Shown: positions 18,423-27,840 of the stretch, piece by piece
Layout: each line of letters opens with the position of its first letter
How positions within the stretch are numbered: the stretch's first letter is position 1
Assembly: GCA_902591185.1 (NCBI GenBank)
Contig: CACIZU010000001.1
Location: 112,580-176,579, forward strand
Origin: an uncultured Pelagibacteraceae bacterium
GTDB taxonomy: Bacteria > Pseudomonadota > Alphaproteobacteria > Pelagibacterales > Pelagibacteraceae
Reading direction: 5' to 3'
Length of the DNA: 64,000 bases
Notes under the pieces: generated by a model
What the model was told of the DNA's origin: nothing
The model's database searches: none
Seen by the model: only the letters and a program-made list of their open reading frames with translations
Translations under genes and position numbers: made by a program

Positions 18423-19157
18423 TTAATGGTGTAAATTTAATGCATCATTTAAATAGATGCAGGTTAAGATTGCAAAAACATATGCTTGAAGAAAAGCAAC
18501 TAAGATCTCCAAACCAGTTAATGCAACCGAAAAACTCAGTGGAAGCCATCCACCAATTATTCCAAGACTTATTACAAAGCCTCCGAAAACTTTCATCATA
18601 GTATGACCTGCCATCATGTTAGCAAATAATCTAACTGATAAACTAATCGGTCTACTTAAATAAGAAATAATTTCTATAACTACAATCAGTGGAAGTAGTA
18701 CGGCAGGAACTCCACTAGGAACAAATAATTTTAAATAACCAAAACCATGTTTAATAAAACCAATAACTGTCACTCCAATAAAAATAAATGCAGCTAATAC
18801 AAATGTTACAATGATATGGCTAGTTACTGTAAATGCATAAGGTATCATTCCGAACATATTGCAAAAAAGTACAAACATAAAAAGTGAAAAGATAAAGGCA
18901 AAATATGGTTTTGCTTTTGATCCAGCGGTATCACTAATCATTTTTGATACAAAAGTATAACTTAGCTCCGCCAAAAGTTGAATTTTATTTGGGAGTAATG
19001 AATTTTTTTTAGAACCAAGATTAAAAATTAATAAAATTGCAACAGAACTTATAATCATAAATAAACTTGCGTTGGTAAATGAAATATCAAAAGCACCTAC
19101 TTTTATTTCTGGTCCAATTCTATGAACATTGAATTGGGTCATTGGATTTCCTGCCAT
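18423..19157 (-). CDS. atpB: ATP synthase Fo subunit a
   Basis: PLIVVIEIISYLSRPISLSVRLFANMMAGH, LEILVAFLQAYVFAILTCIYLNDA. Confidence 0.97.
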   Translation of the reverse strand: MAGNPMTQFNVHRIGPEIKVGAFDISFTNASLFMIISSVAILLIFNLGSKKNSLLPNKIQLLAELSYTFVSKMISDTAGSKAKPYFAFIFSLFMFVLFCNMFGMIPYAFTVTSHIIVTFVLAAFIFIGVTVIGFIKHGFGYLKLFVPSGVPAVLLPLIVVIEIISYLSRPISLSVRLFANMMAGHTMMKVFGGFVISLGIIGGWLPLSFSVALTGLEILVAFLQAYVFAILTCIYLNDALNLHH

Positions 19158-19166
19158 AAATTTTAT

Positions 19167-19442
19167 CTATTTTTGCATATTTTTTGCAGACTTAATTACA
19201 TTGGTTATTCCTGCAATTACACCTACTAAAAAAAATATTAATATAAACCAAGGTTTAGTACCAAAGGTCTTGTCAAAAATAAACCCAATAATTGTCCCTA
19301 CTACCACTGCAGAGACTAATTCGGTGCTTAATTTGAAGGCAGTTCCAATAGGAGAAGGGTTATTTTTCTTATCATACAAATTTTTCTTTAAAATCTTCTT
19401 TTTTGCAATCTCTAAGCGAGTTTTAAACTGATCTTTTGGCAT
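19167..19442 (-). CDS. AtpI/AtpZ-like ATP synthase accessory protein
   Basis: Two-TM protein upstream of atpB; STELVSAVVVGTIIGFIFDKTFGTKPWF. Confidence 0.88.
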   Translation of the reverse strand: MPKDQFKTRLEIAKKKILKKNLYDKKNNPSPIGTAFKLSTELVSAVVVGTIIGFIFDKTFGTKPWFILIFFLVGVIAGITNVIKSAKNMQK

Positions 19443-19451
19443 TTATATAGT

Positions 19452-22025
19452 TTAGGCAACCATACTTTCTGCTTTTTGCAAATCAACAGCTACTAGTTGA
19501 CTAATCCCTTTTTCTGGCATTGTTACCCCATAAAGTCTGTTCATTTTAGACATAGTTAAAGCATGGTGAGTTACAATAATGAATTTTGTATTTGTAGTCT
19601 TTACTAGCTCTTCAAGAAGACTACAAAATCTAGTTACATTTGCATCATCAAGCGGCGCATCTACCTCATCTAATACACAGATAGGAGATGGGTTAGTTAA
19701 AAAAACTGCAAAGATTAAAGCTAGAGCTGTCAGAGCCTGCTCTCCACCTGATAATAAAGTTATAGATTGAAGTCTTTTACCAGGAGGACTAACTAACATT
19801 TCAAGTCCAGCTTCAAGAGGATCATCTGAGTCAACCAATTCAAGTTTAGCATTTCCACCATTAAAAAGCTTTGTATAAACTTCATTAAATTTTCTATTAA
19901 CTTTTTCAAATGCTTCAATCAGTCTTTCCCTACCTTTTTGATTGAGTTCATTAATACTTTCTTTTAATTTAATTATTGCAGATACTAGATCAGAACGATC
20001 TTGTTCCATTTTTTTTATTTCTTCTTCATATTTACTAGTTTCTTCATCAGCTTTTAAATTTACTGACCCTAGTCTTTCTCTTTCTTGCTTTTTTTTATCT
20101 AATGCATCTTCTTGATCGATAGGGTTAGGTAGATCTTCAACACCATTTAAGTTAGAATTTTCTAAAATATTTTCTTCAGTTAAATCAAGTTCAGAATTTA
20201 TTCTGTCTAATAAATCACTTTTTCTTTTTTGTAGTCCTTCAATAGTTGCCCCAGAACTTGCTTTTCTTTCTCTAATTTGAATTGATTGTTCTTGAATTTC
20301 ATTCAATTGTGACCTTAAAGTCTCTATTTGTTTATCGGTTTCTTCAATAATAGATTCATTATCAATTTTTTCTTTATCAGATATTCTCAGGTTTTCTGAA
20401 ATTTGACCTTTTCTCTCTGCCTGTACTTTTGGCTGATTATCTAATTCTTTTAATTGTTCTGTTAATCTATTTTTTCTATCAGTTAATTCACCAGCCATTT
20501 TTTCTGAATTAGATAATAAATTTTTCCAGCTTTCAATTTCAGTTTCTATAGTTTTGATTCTTTCATTCCGTTTAATAGATTCATTTTTGATAGATTGATT
20601 TTTACTGTATGCATCTGCATATTTTTCTTGAAGTTGTTTTATTTTTTGTGATTTTTCATTAACGCTTAATAATTCTTCTCTAGATCTATCATTTTTTAAA
20701 TCATCTAAAAAATTGTCAAGCTCAATGCAACATCTGTCTAATAAAGTAACTGCTTGGTTTATTTCGTTGGTATCAATCAATTCTTTAACTCTATAAATAG
20801 AGTTTTTGACGTTTTTGATTGGACCTATACTGATGTTTATTGTTCCTTCAGCTATATTGCTAACTACTTCATCAACAGCTTTTTGCTCCTCTTTTAGTTT
20901 ATTTTTAGCACCTTCTAATTCTTCATTAGATAGCTTTTCAGTTTCAAAATATTTAGAGTCTACCTCTATAAGGTCTGTTTTTTCTTCTTTAAGTCTTTTT
21001 TCGTTAGAATTAGCATCAATTATAATTCCTTTTTCTCTTGAAATATCTTCGTCTAAAGTTTGAAGAGATTTCTTAATAGTTTCAATTTCATCTTGTATTC
21101 TAGTATTTTCTTCATCTAAATTTTGAAGTTCTAGGTTAAGTCTTTGAATTTTTGATAAATTTTCAATATTTTTTTCTCTAAGTGGCGAGACTTTATCAAT
21201 TGCTACTTTAATTAAATTTTCTAGCTCAGATATTTTACTATTGAAGCCTTCGACTTCTCCCTCTGCTTCGTTGTTAATTTCGTATTCAATTCTAATTTCT
21301 TTATCTATTTCAATTAATTTTAAATAATACAGTCCTGCTTCTATTTTTTTAATTTCTTCTGTAATAAATTTATATTTTGAAGCTTCTTCAGCTTGTTTTT
21401 GAAGATTTGCTAATTGTTTTTCTTGTTGCCTTCTAAGTTCATCTGCTCTTTTAAGATTATTTTCTGCAGCTCCCAACCTTAGTTCAGCCTCATGTCTTCT
21501 AACATGTAATCCTGAAATTCCCGCAGCTTCCTCCAAGATAGCTCTTCGGTCAGTTGGTTTGGCGGTTACCAAGGCACCAATACGTCCTTGACTAATCATT
21601 GAGGGTGAGTGTGCACCAGTTGATAAATCGGCAAAAAACATTTGAGTATCTCTTGCTCTTACTTCCTTATCATTAATATAAAATTTAGAACCTTTATCTT
21701 TTTCTATTTTTCTTCTAACATTAATTTTCTCAAGTTCACGGTATTGTATTGGACCCTCATTATCTTTATTTTCTACATCAATAGAAACTTCTGCAATATT
21801 TTTAGAAGTTTTATTAGATGTCCCAGAAAAAATAACATCTTCCATTCCTGATCCACGCATACTCTTTGCAGATGTTTCTCCCATGACCCATCTTAAAGAT
21901 TCTACAATGTTTGATTTACCACAACCATTAGGACCTACAATTCCTGTAAGACCTTCTTCTATTAAGAAATTTGTTTTATCAGCGAATGATTTAAATCCAT
22001 TTAACTGGATTTTTTTAAACTCCAT
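19452..22025 (-). CDS. smc: Chromosome segregation SMC-family ATPase (unusually short, 857 aa)
   Basis: Walker A GPNGCGKSNIVESLRWVMGE; signature LLSGGEQALTALALIFA; Walker B PICVLDEVDAPLDDANV; SQGRIGALV. Confidence 0.93.
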   Translation of the reverse strand: MEFKKIQLNGFKSFADKTNFLIEEGLTGIVGPNGCGKSNIVESLRWVMGETSAKSMRGSGMEDVIFSGTSNKTSKNIAEVSIDVENKDNEGPIQYRELEKINVRRKIEKDKGSKFYINDKEVRARDTQMFFADLSTGAHSPSMISQGRIGALVTAKPTDRRAILEEAAGISGLHVRRHEAELRLGAAENNLKRADELRRQQEKQLANLQKQAEEASKYKFITEEIKKIEAGLYYLKLIEIDKEIRIEYEINNEAEGEVEGFNSKISELENLIKVAIDKVSPLREKNIENLSKIQRLNLELQNLDEENTRIQDEIETIKKSLQTLDEDISREKGIIIDANSNEKRLKEEKTDLIEVDSKYFETEKLSNEELEGAKNKLKEEQKAVDEVVSNIAEGTINISIGPIKNVKNSIYRVKELIDTNEINQAVTLLDRCCIELDNFLDDLKNDRSREELLSVNEKSQKIKQLQEKYADAYSKNQSIKNESIKRNERIKTIETEIESWKNLLSNSEKMAGELTDRKNRLTEQLKELDNQPKVQAERKGQISENLRISDKEKIDNESIIEETDKQIETLRSQLNEIQEQSIQIRERKASSGATIEGLQKRKSDLLDRINSELDLTEENILENSNLNGVEDLPNPIDQEDALDKKKQERERLGSVNLKADEETSKYEEEIKKMEQDRSDLVSAIIKLKESINELNQKGRERLIEAFEKVNRKFNEVYTKLFNGGNAKLELVDSDDPLEAGLEMLVSPPGKRLQSITLLSGGEQALTALALIFAVFLTNPSPICVLDEVDAPLDDANVTRFCSLLEELVKTTNTKFIIVTHHALTMSKMNRLYGVTMPEKGISQLVAVDLQKAESMVA

Positions 22026-22033
22026 ACACTAAC

Positions 22034-22612
22034 TTATATCAGTTTTTCTAGCGCTTTTTTTAAATTTTTATAATTTAGGGTTTTTTCGAACTTTTTATTA
22101 TTAATTATTATCGTAGGAGTAGCATTTACTTTAAAATTTTTTACACCATCGATTCGATCGTTTAAAACAAAATCCTCGATTTCTTTATCATTTATACACT
22201 TTTCAAAATCAATATTAAAACCTTCACTAACCAAAAATTTTTGAAGGTTTTCATTTGCCTCCTCTGCCGTGCTACCTTTGACCCATTTTTGTTGGTTTGC
22301 AAACAAACTATTTAAAATTTTCGAATCACCATCATTTTTACATTGTGAAACTTTTGAAGCATTGAAGGCTGCGATATCTAAAGGAAAGTGTCTAAATTCT
22401 ATTTTAGCTAAGCCGGTATCAAGATATTCTTTTTTAAGTTCAGGAAATACATTTTTATGAAAATTTGCACAATGACTGCAAGTCAAAGACTCAAAAGTAA
22501 TAATGGTAATCTTAGCATCTTTTTTGCCTACAATAATTCTTTTAATGTCTTCTGCACTAATATTAGAAATAGTACTAAAAAATAGTATTACAAAAATTAT
22601 AATTTTTTTCAT
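22034..22612 (-). CDS. DsbA-family thiol oxidoreductase
   Basis: TFESLTCSHCANFHKNVFPEL CxxC active site, KVNATPTIIIN; signal peptide. Confidence 0.9.
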   Translation of the reverse strand: MKKIIIFVILFFSTISNISAEDIKRIIVGKKDAKITIITFESLTCSHCANFHKNVFPELKKEYLDTGLAKIEFRHFPLDIAAFNASKVSQCKNDGDSKILNSLFANQQKWVKGSTAEEANENLQKFLVSEGFNIDFEKCINDKEIEDFVLNDRIDGVKNFKVNATPTIIINNKKFEKTLNYKNLKKALEKLI

Positions 22613-23097
22613 TTTTCTTTGAATACCCTGGTTAGTTCAATAAGTGATTTTTTAATTTTGTCATTCTTAACATCATTAATTTTGTTTTGGTATTTATTAA
22701 TTGCCTCATTTTTATTATCACTGACATCCTTTGCAAATATTTTTTGTTCATTGTCAAAACTTATAAATTTAAGCTTTTCAACTACTGAATAACCAAAAAA
22801 ACTATTCATTTTATCTAAAATATCTTTTTTTGAGTATTCCATATCAACTTCATGACCTCTTTTAACCATTATCACAAGAGTGCTTACCCCAAATTTATTT
22901 GAATTTTTAAAAGTTTTTGGATAGCAGACTTTAAATAAATTTTCCCCAACAATATATTTCCAATTATTGAGTGTTTCAGAATAAATATGACCCTTTTTGT
23001 TGATAATTTTTTTTACATTTTTAGGCAAAGTGTCTTTAAAAGATCTTAGGCCTTGAATGGCAACATTTCTCTGCTTAGTATTATTTTTAAATTGCAT
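22609..23097 (-). CDS. DUF721/DciA-like protein
   Basis: WKYIVGENLFKVCYPKTFKN and LVIMVKRGHEVDMEYSKKDILDKMNSFFGY layout typical of DUF721 proteins. Confidence 0.75.
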   Translation of the reverse strand: MQFKNNTKQRNVAIQGLRSFKDTLPKNVKKIINKKGHIYSETLNNWKYIVGENLFKVCYPKTFKNSNKFGVSTLVIMVKRGHEVDMEYSKKDILDKMNSFFGYSVVEKLKFISFDNEQKIFAKDVSDNKNEAINKYQNKINDVKNDKIKKSLIELTRVFKEK

Positions 23098-24081
23098 ATG
23101 AAAGATAAGATAATAACAAATAAAATTCTTAATTGGTATGATATTAACAAAAGATCGTTACCTTGGAGAAAAAAAACTTCTTCAAAAAAAAAGCAATATT
23201 ACACTTTAGTTAGTGAATTTATGCTGCAACAAACCCAAGTTGCAACAGTGATACCTTATTTTAATCGATTTATTAATAATATTCCTGATCTAGAAACATT
23301 AGCAAGTTTTGATAATAAAAAACTTTTCAAACTTTGGGAGGGTCTTGGTTATTATTCAAGAGTTAGAAATTTAAAGAAAGCTGCACAAAGCATCATTAAA
23401 GATTTTAATAAAAAATTACCTGATAATTTTTTAGATTTAAAATCATTGCCTGGTATTGGAGATTATACTGCAAGTGCAATATTAGCTATTGCTTTTAACA
23501 AACCATTAATTCCATTAGATGGTAATATTGAAAGAGTTTTAAAAAGATACTTGCATTTAAAAAAAGAAAATCAAATTCAAAAAAAAAATTTAACTGAACA
23601 AAAAAAAGTTTTTGGCATTTCTAAAAGATCAAGTGATTATGCTCAAGCTTTAATGGAATTAGGAGCTTTAGTTTGTAAACCAAATAATCCATTTTGCAAT
23701 CAATGCCCAATTTCAAAAAAATGCAAATCTTTTAAATTACAAGATTTTGCTTTAACAAAGATAAGTAAAAAGAATAAAGAAAAATATTTTTTGTTAAAAG
23801 TTTATAAAAAAAATAATAAATATTTATTAATTAAAAATACTAAATTTAATTTTTTAAAGAATTTTAATATCTTTCCTATGCAAGAGTTAATAAATCCTAG
23901 AAATTTTAATCAAAATTTAAATTTTAAAATGTCTAATATGAATATGAACATTAAAGTTGAGTATAATGAAGTGAGTAGCCCCATTCCTTTTTCAAATTGG
24001 ATTGATCCTAAAAAATTAAAAAACTATACTTTGCCTACTTTTACAAAAAAGATTGTTAACTATTTAGAAAGTTATCAATGA
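23098..24081 (+). CDS. mutY: A/G-specific adenine glycosylase
   Basis: LNWYDINKRSLPWR, VSEFMLQQTQVATVIPYF, LPGIGDYTASAI, CKPNNPFCNQCPISKKC FeS motif; start reset to ATG 23098 from ORF-track 23053. Confidence 0.95.
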   Translation: MKDKIITNKILNWYDINKRSLPWRKKTSSKKKQYYTLVSEFMLQQTQVATVIPYFNRFINNIPDLETLASFDNKKLFKLWEGLGYYSRVRNLKKAAQSIIKDFNKKLPDNFLDLKSLPGIGDYTASAILAIAFNKPLIPLDGNIERVLKRYLHLKKENQIQKKNLTEQKKVFGISKRSSDYAQALMELGALVCKPNNPFCNQCPISKKCKSFKLQDFALTKISKKNKEKYFLLKVYKKNNKYLLIKNTKFNFLKNFNIFPMQELINPRNFNQNLNFKMSNMNMNIKVEYNEVSSPIPFSNWIDPKKLKNYTLPTFTKKIVNYLESYQ

Positions 24082-25226
24082 AAAAAATTGCAATAATAGG
24101 AGCTGGAATTTCAGGTTTATTTCTAGCAAACTTATTTAAAAAAAATCACAATTATGATGTGATAATTTATGAAAAAAATAGCTCAATTGAACTAGATGAA
24201 GGTTATGGAATACAATTATCTACTAATAGCATTAAATTTTTAAATGAAATTGGATTTAATACTTTTAATGATGATGAAAAATTTAATCCTGAAAAAATTG
24301 ATTTTTATGAAATTAAAGATGAAAAAAAAATATGTAATTTAAATATCGCAGAGTTTAATTCCGAGGGATGTAAGTACACTACATTTAAAAGATCTAAACT
24401 AATTGAATTTTTAAAAGATAAATTAGACGATAACATAATTAAATATAATCATAATATTACTAAAATTGAATCTGATAATAATGAAATAAGTTTAACTTTT
24501 AATACAAACGAAAGAATAATTTTTGATCGTTTAGTAATTTCTGATGGTGTTTTTTCTAAAGGCAAATCATTAATTTCTAATAATAAAATAAATCCTACTT
24601 ACAATAACTCCGTTGCTATTAGAGGCAATATTTCAAGTGATAATCTTAATAATTTAAATGAAAAAAATATTTCTTTATTTTTAGGTCCTGACTTTCATTA
24701 TGTGCTTTATCCACTAAATAATAACAAAGATTTTAATTTTATTGGAGTTTTGAAACATCAATTAACAGCTAAAGAACTTGATAATTATGAGCTTTTTAAT
24801 GAAGAGCCTTTTGTTCAAGACATTAAAGATAAATTGAAAAATAAAGTTTCTGCAAAAATTTTAGACAATTTAAATAAGATTAAATGTTTCCCGGTATTTG
24901 TTAGCAAAGATTTATATAGACCAAGTAATAATATTTTTTTAGTTGGAGATGCTTTTTTTGCTTTTCCACCTTCATTTGCTCAAGGAGCTTCTCAATCAAT
25001 AGAAGGTGCATCTGAATTATTCAATAATATTATTAATGATAAAAATGATTTTTATAATAAAAGAATTGAAAGAGTGAAAATGATAAATAATAGATCAAAG
25101 CTTAATCAATTTGCTTTTCATTTATCAAATCCAATATTAATTTTTTTTAGAAATATTATTTTAAAAATTTTAACAAAAAATAAGAAGTTTTTAGAAAATT
25201 ATTTAGGTAAAATTTATAAGAATTAA
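24078..25226 (+). CDS. FAD-dependent monooxygenase (UbiH/salicylate-hydroxylase-like)
   Basis: IAIIGAGISGLFLANLFKK Rossmann, DGVFSKGK, FLVGDAFFAFPPSFAQGASQSIEGA. Confidence 0.9.
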   Translation: MKKIAIIGAGISGLFLANLFKKNHNYDVIIYEKNSSIELDEGYGIQLSTNSIKFLNEIGFNTFNDDEKFNPEKIDFYEIKDEKKICNLNIAEFNSEGCKYTTFKRSKLIEFLKDKLDDNIIKYNHNITKIESDNNEISLTFNTNERIIFDRLVISDGVFSKGKSLISNNKINPTYNNSVAIRGNISSDNLNNLNEKNISLFLGPDFHYVLYPLNNNKDFNFIGVLKHQLTAKELDNYELFNEEPFVQDIKDKLKNKVSAKILDNLNKIKCFPVFVSKDLYRPSNNIFLVGDAFFAFPPSFAQGASQSIEGASELFNNIINDKNDFYNKRIERVKMINNRSKLNQFAFHLSNPILIFFRNIILKILTKNKKFLENYLGKIYKN

Positions 25227-26293
25227 TTTTTTGAAATTAATCTTTGTCTTAGATAATCAATTGGATGTATGCTTCCATTAATATCACAATGCCAGTAAGT
25301 CCAACCATTACAGCTTTCAGCGCCTAAAATAGTTGCTGCAACTTTATGTATAGATCCTTCAGTTTGTTCATGTTTAATACTGCCATCAGCCATAATTCTT
25401 GCGGTAATTTTTTTCTTATTATCAAAAATATTAGTACCAGGTTTAATTATTCCAAGTTCAACTAAAGAACCAAAAGGTATTCGTGGTTTTGATCTATTGT
25501 TTTTAAGAGTGTCTAATAAATCGTCTTCAATAGGTTTAGTATTTTTTAATCTTTGTTCGGCAGCCTTGAAGTAATTTTTTTCTTTTTCAATTCCATAATA
25601 ATTTCTACCTAGTTTTTTTGCAACTGTTGCTGTAGTTCCTGATCCTAAGAATGGATCTAAAATCATGTCACCTTTATTTGATGATGCCAATAAAACTCTA
25701 TGAAGTAGAGATTCTGGTTTTTGTGTTGAATGTACTTTTTTACCATTTTTTTTAAGTCTTTCAGCACCACTACAAATTGGAAGATCCCAATTTGATCTCA
25801 TTTGCAGATCATCATTTAAACATTTTAATGATTGATAATTAAAAGTATATTTTGATTTTTCACTCTTTGATGCCCAAATTAAAGTTTCATGAGCATTCGT
25901 AAATCTTGTTCCTCTAAAGTTAGGCATTGGATTATTTTTGTTCCAAATAACATCATTTAAAATCCAGAAACCCAAGTTTTGAATAGCGGTTCCTACTCTA
26001 AAAATATTATGATAGCTACCAATGACCCAAATAGCTCCATCTTTTTTTAAAATTCTTTTGCATTCTGATAACCATTCATAAGTAAAGTCATCATATTTTT
26101 TAAAATTTTTAAATTGATCCCATTTATCATTAACTGCACTTACTTTAGATCTATCCGGCCTAGTTAGTTCACTTTTTAACTGTAAATTGTATGGAGGGTC
26201 TGCAAAAACTAAATCAAAGGTTTCGCTTGGGATTTTTTTTAGTTCCTCGAGACTGTTGCCGTTAATAATTTTGTTTTTAAATTCAGATTTCAT
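25223..26293 (-). CDS. ccrM: Adenine-specific DNA methyltransferase, CcrM type (GANTC)
   Basis: FADPPYNLQL catalytic motif, DPFLGSGTTATVAKKLGRNYYGIE, C-terminal domain (DGSIKHEQTEGSIHKVAATILGAESCNGWTYWH) characteristic of CcrM. Confidence 0.94.
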   Translation of the reverse strand: MKSEFKNKIINGNSLEELKKIPSETFDLVFADPPYNLQLKSELTRPDRSKVSAVNDKWDQFKNFKKYDDFTYEWLSECKRILKKDGAIWVIGSYHNIFRVGTAIQNLGFWILNDVIWNKNNPMPNFRGTRFTNAHETLIWASKSEKSKYTFNYQSLKCLNDDLQMRSNWDLPICSGAERLKKNGKKVHSTQKPESLLHRVLLASSNKGDMILDPFLGSGTTATVAKKLGRNYYGIEKEKNYFKAAEQRLKNTKPIEDDLLDTLKNNRSKPRIPFGSLVELGIIKPGTNIFDNKKKITARIMADGSIKHEQTEGSIHKVAATILGAESCNGWTYWHCDINGSIHPIDYLRQRLISKN

Positions 26294-26309
26294 TTATAAA
26301 AAATAATTA

Positions 26310-26358
26310 GACTCCAAATGGATTCTATGGTCAACCTGAGATTGAATTATTTGGATTC
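26310..26358. promoter_or_regulatory. Cluster of three GANTC sites (26310-26314, 26321-26325, 26354-26358) upstream of ccrM
   Basis: GACTC, GATTC, GATTC read directly; methylation motif of the downstream enzyme family. Confidence 0.45.
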
Positions 26359-26400
26359 GATTTGTGTTAATTATTTTAAGAGTAACTAGATATGGTGCGT

Positions 26401-26961
26401 TTAGATTTTAAATATTGGAGAAAAAGTTTTTCGATGGTGTTTTGTAATTCCAAGTTTTTTTATAGCTTTTAAATGTTGCTTTGTTCCATAGCCAAAATTT
26501 TGATCCCAATGATAACCTTTATTTTTGAATGATAATGTTGCTATGAATTTATCCCTCGAAACTTTAGCAACTATCGATGCAGCAGAAATACAGGGGATTT
26601 TTTGATCACCTTTAATTATTGCTTTTAAATTATAATTTTTTAAATCTGGTAATTTATTTCCATCAATTAAAACATGTGAAGGTTTTTTTTTTAATTTTTT
26701 AATTGCTCTTTTCATAGCAAGCAGACTCGCTTGCAGGATATTGATTTTTTCTATTTCTCTTACAGATGCTTTTCCAATTGCCCAAATAGAATTTTTTTTA
26801 ATATAATCAGATAATGATTTTCTTTTTTTTTGAGTTAAACTTTTTGAGTCTTTTAGAATTTTTAGATTTACTGATTTATCTAAAATTACTGCTGCTGCAT
26901 AAACTGGTCCTATTAAACTTCCTCGACCAACTTCATCTACCCCAGCAAAGATCTTGTTCAT
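26401..26961 (-). CDS. rnhB: Ribonuclease HII
   Basis: GVDEVGRGSLIGPVYAAAVIL, LIDGNKLP, AASIVAKVSRD. Confidence 0.96.
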   Translation of the reverse strand: MNKIFAGVDEVGRGSLIGPVYAAAVILDKSVNLKILKDSKSLTQKKRKSLSDYIKKNSIWAIGKASVREIEKINILQASLLAMKRAIKKLKKKPSHVLIDGNKLPDLKNYNLKAIIKGDQKIPCISAASIVAKVSRDKFIATLSFKNKGYHWDQNFGYGTKQHLKAIKKLGITKHHRKTFSPIFKI

Positions 26962-26965
26962 TAAA

Positions 26966-27100
26966 CTATATAATAAAGAAATGATAAATTAGTAAGCCGA
27001 TTATTAATCCCTTTATAAAAGATATCCATGCTATCCCATAATCAGAAATACCAGTTGTTTTTTTAAACCAATTTACTTTTCCTTTGTGCCACTCAATCAT
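26966..27100 (-). CDS. Small (44 aa) single-TM protein MIEWHKGKVNWFKKTTGISDYGIAWISFIKGLIIGLLIYHFFII, not in supplied ORF list
   Basis: ATG at 27100, TAG at 26966-26968; fills the gap between rnhB and UDG on the same strand; hydrophobic C-terminal helix. Confidence 0.6.
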   Translation of the reverse strand: MIEWHKGKVNWFKKTTGISDYGIAWISFIKGLIIGLLIYHFFII

Positions 27101-27109
27101 TTAAATAAT

Positions 27110-27829
27110 CTATAGAATAATATTCAATTCGTCCATTTTTTTTCTAATCTCTTTTAAATCTGCCCAAGAATATTTTTTATTTTCAGGAAATCTTATTAAA
27201 TACGAGGGATTAAATGTTATTATTAAAGGGTAGGTTTTATTCTTTAGTATTACTTCTTTCCACTTTCCTCTTTCGGATGATATTTTACTATTGATACCTG
27301 TTACAGCTTCCATTGCCGTACTTCCCATTAAAATAATAATTTTAGGATTTATAATTCCAATATGCTCTTTCAAAAAAACTGAATATCTTTTAATTTCTTG
27401 TGATGTAGGTTTTCGATCTTCTGGTGGTCTAAAATTTATCGCATAACTGCAATAAATATTATGTCTTTTTATTTTTATAGCCATCAGCATTTTGTTTAAT
27501 AATTCACCAATTTCACCTTTAAATGTTGCGCCAGCTTTATCTTCTTCTATTCCAGGTGCCTCACCAATTAGCATTATTGGGCTATTTATATTTCCATCAC
27601 CTATAATAAGGTTTTGAGAATTATCTTTTAAACTACAATTTTCGATTGAATTTATTTGATTTTTTAACCCCTTAAGTAGTCCAGCTTTATCAGCTTGATT
27701 ATGATCATTACTATTTTCAATGATATTAAATCTGTTTATGGGCTTATCGTTAAATATAAAGTTTGGTTCGATTGTATTTATTAATTCTTCGTCGAATATG
27801 CCTTTTTGATTTATTACTTTTTTAGTCAT
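27110..27829 (-). CDS. Uracil-DNA glycosylase-like protein (family 4/5-type fold)
   Basis: LIGEAPGIEEDKAGATFKGEIGELLNKML, FRPPEDRKPTSQEI, NPSYLIRFPENKKYSWADL. Confidence 0.85.
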   Translation of the reverse strand: MTKKVINQKGIFDEELINTIEPNFIFNDKPINRFNIIENSNDHNQADKAGLLKGLKNQINSIENCSLKDNSQNLIIGDGNINSPIMLIGEAPGIEEDKAGATFKGEIGELLNKMLMAIKIKRHNIYCSYAINFRPPEDRKPTSQEIKRYSVFLKEHIGIINPKIIILMGSTAMEAVTGINSKISSERGKWKEVILKNKTYPLIITFNPSYLIRFPENKKYSWADLKEIRKKMDELNIIL

Positions 27830-27840
27830 AGAATGATTAA

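Noticed and set aside
18275-18601. 108-aa plus-strand ORF antisense to atpE/atpB
   Set aside because: Leu/Gln-rich shadow ORF of conserved Fo subunits.
20806-21063. Plus-strand ORFs antisense to smc (20806, 21642, 19579)
   Set aside because: Antisense shadow frames; no domain signature and the smc frame is unambiguous.
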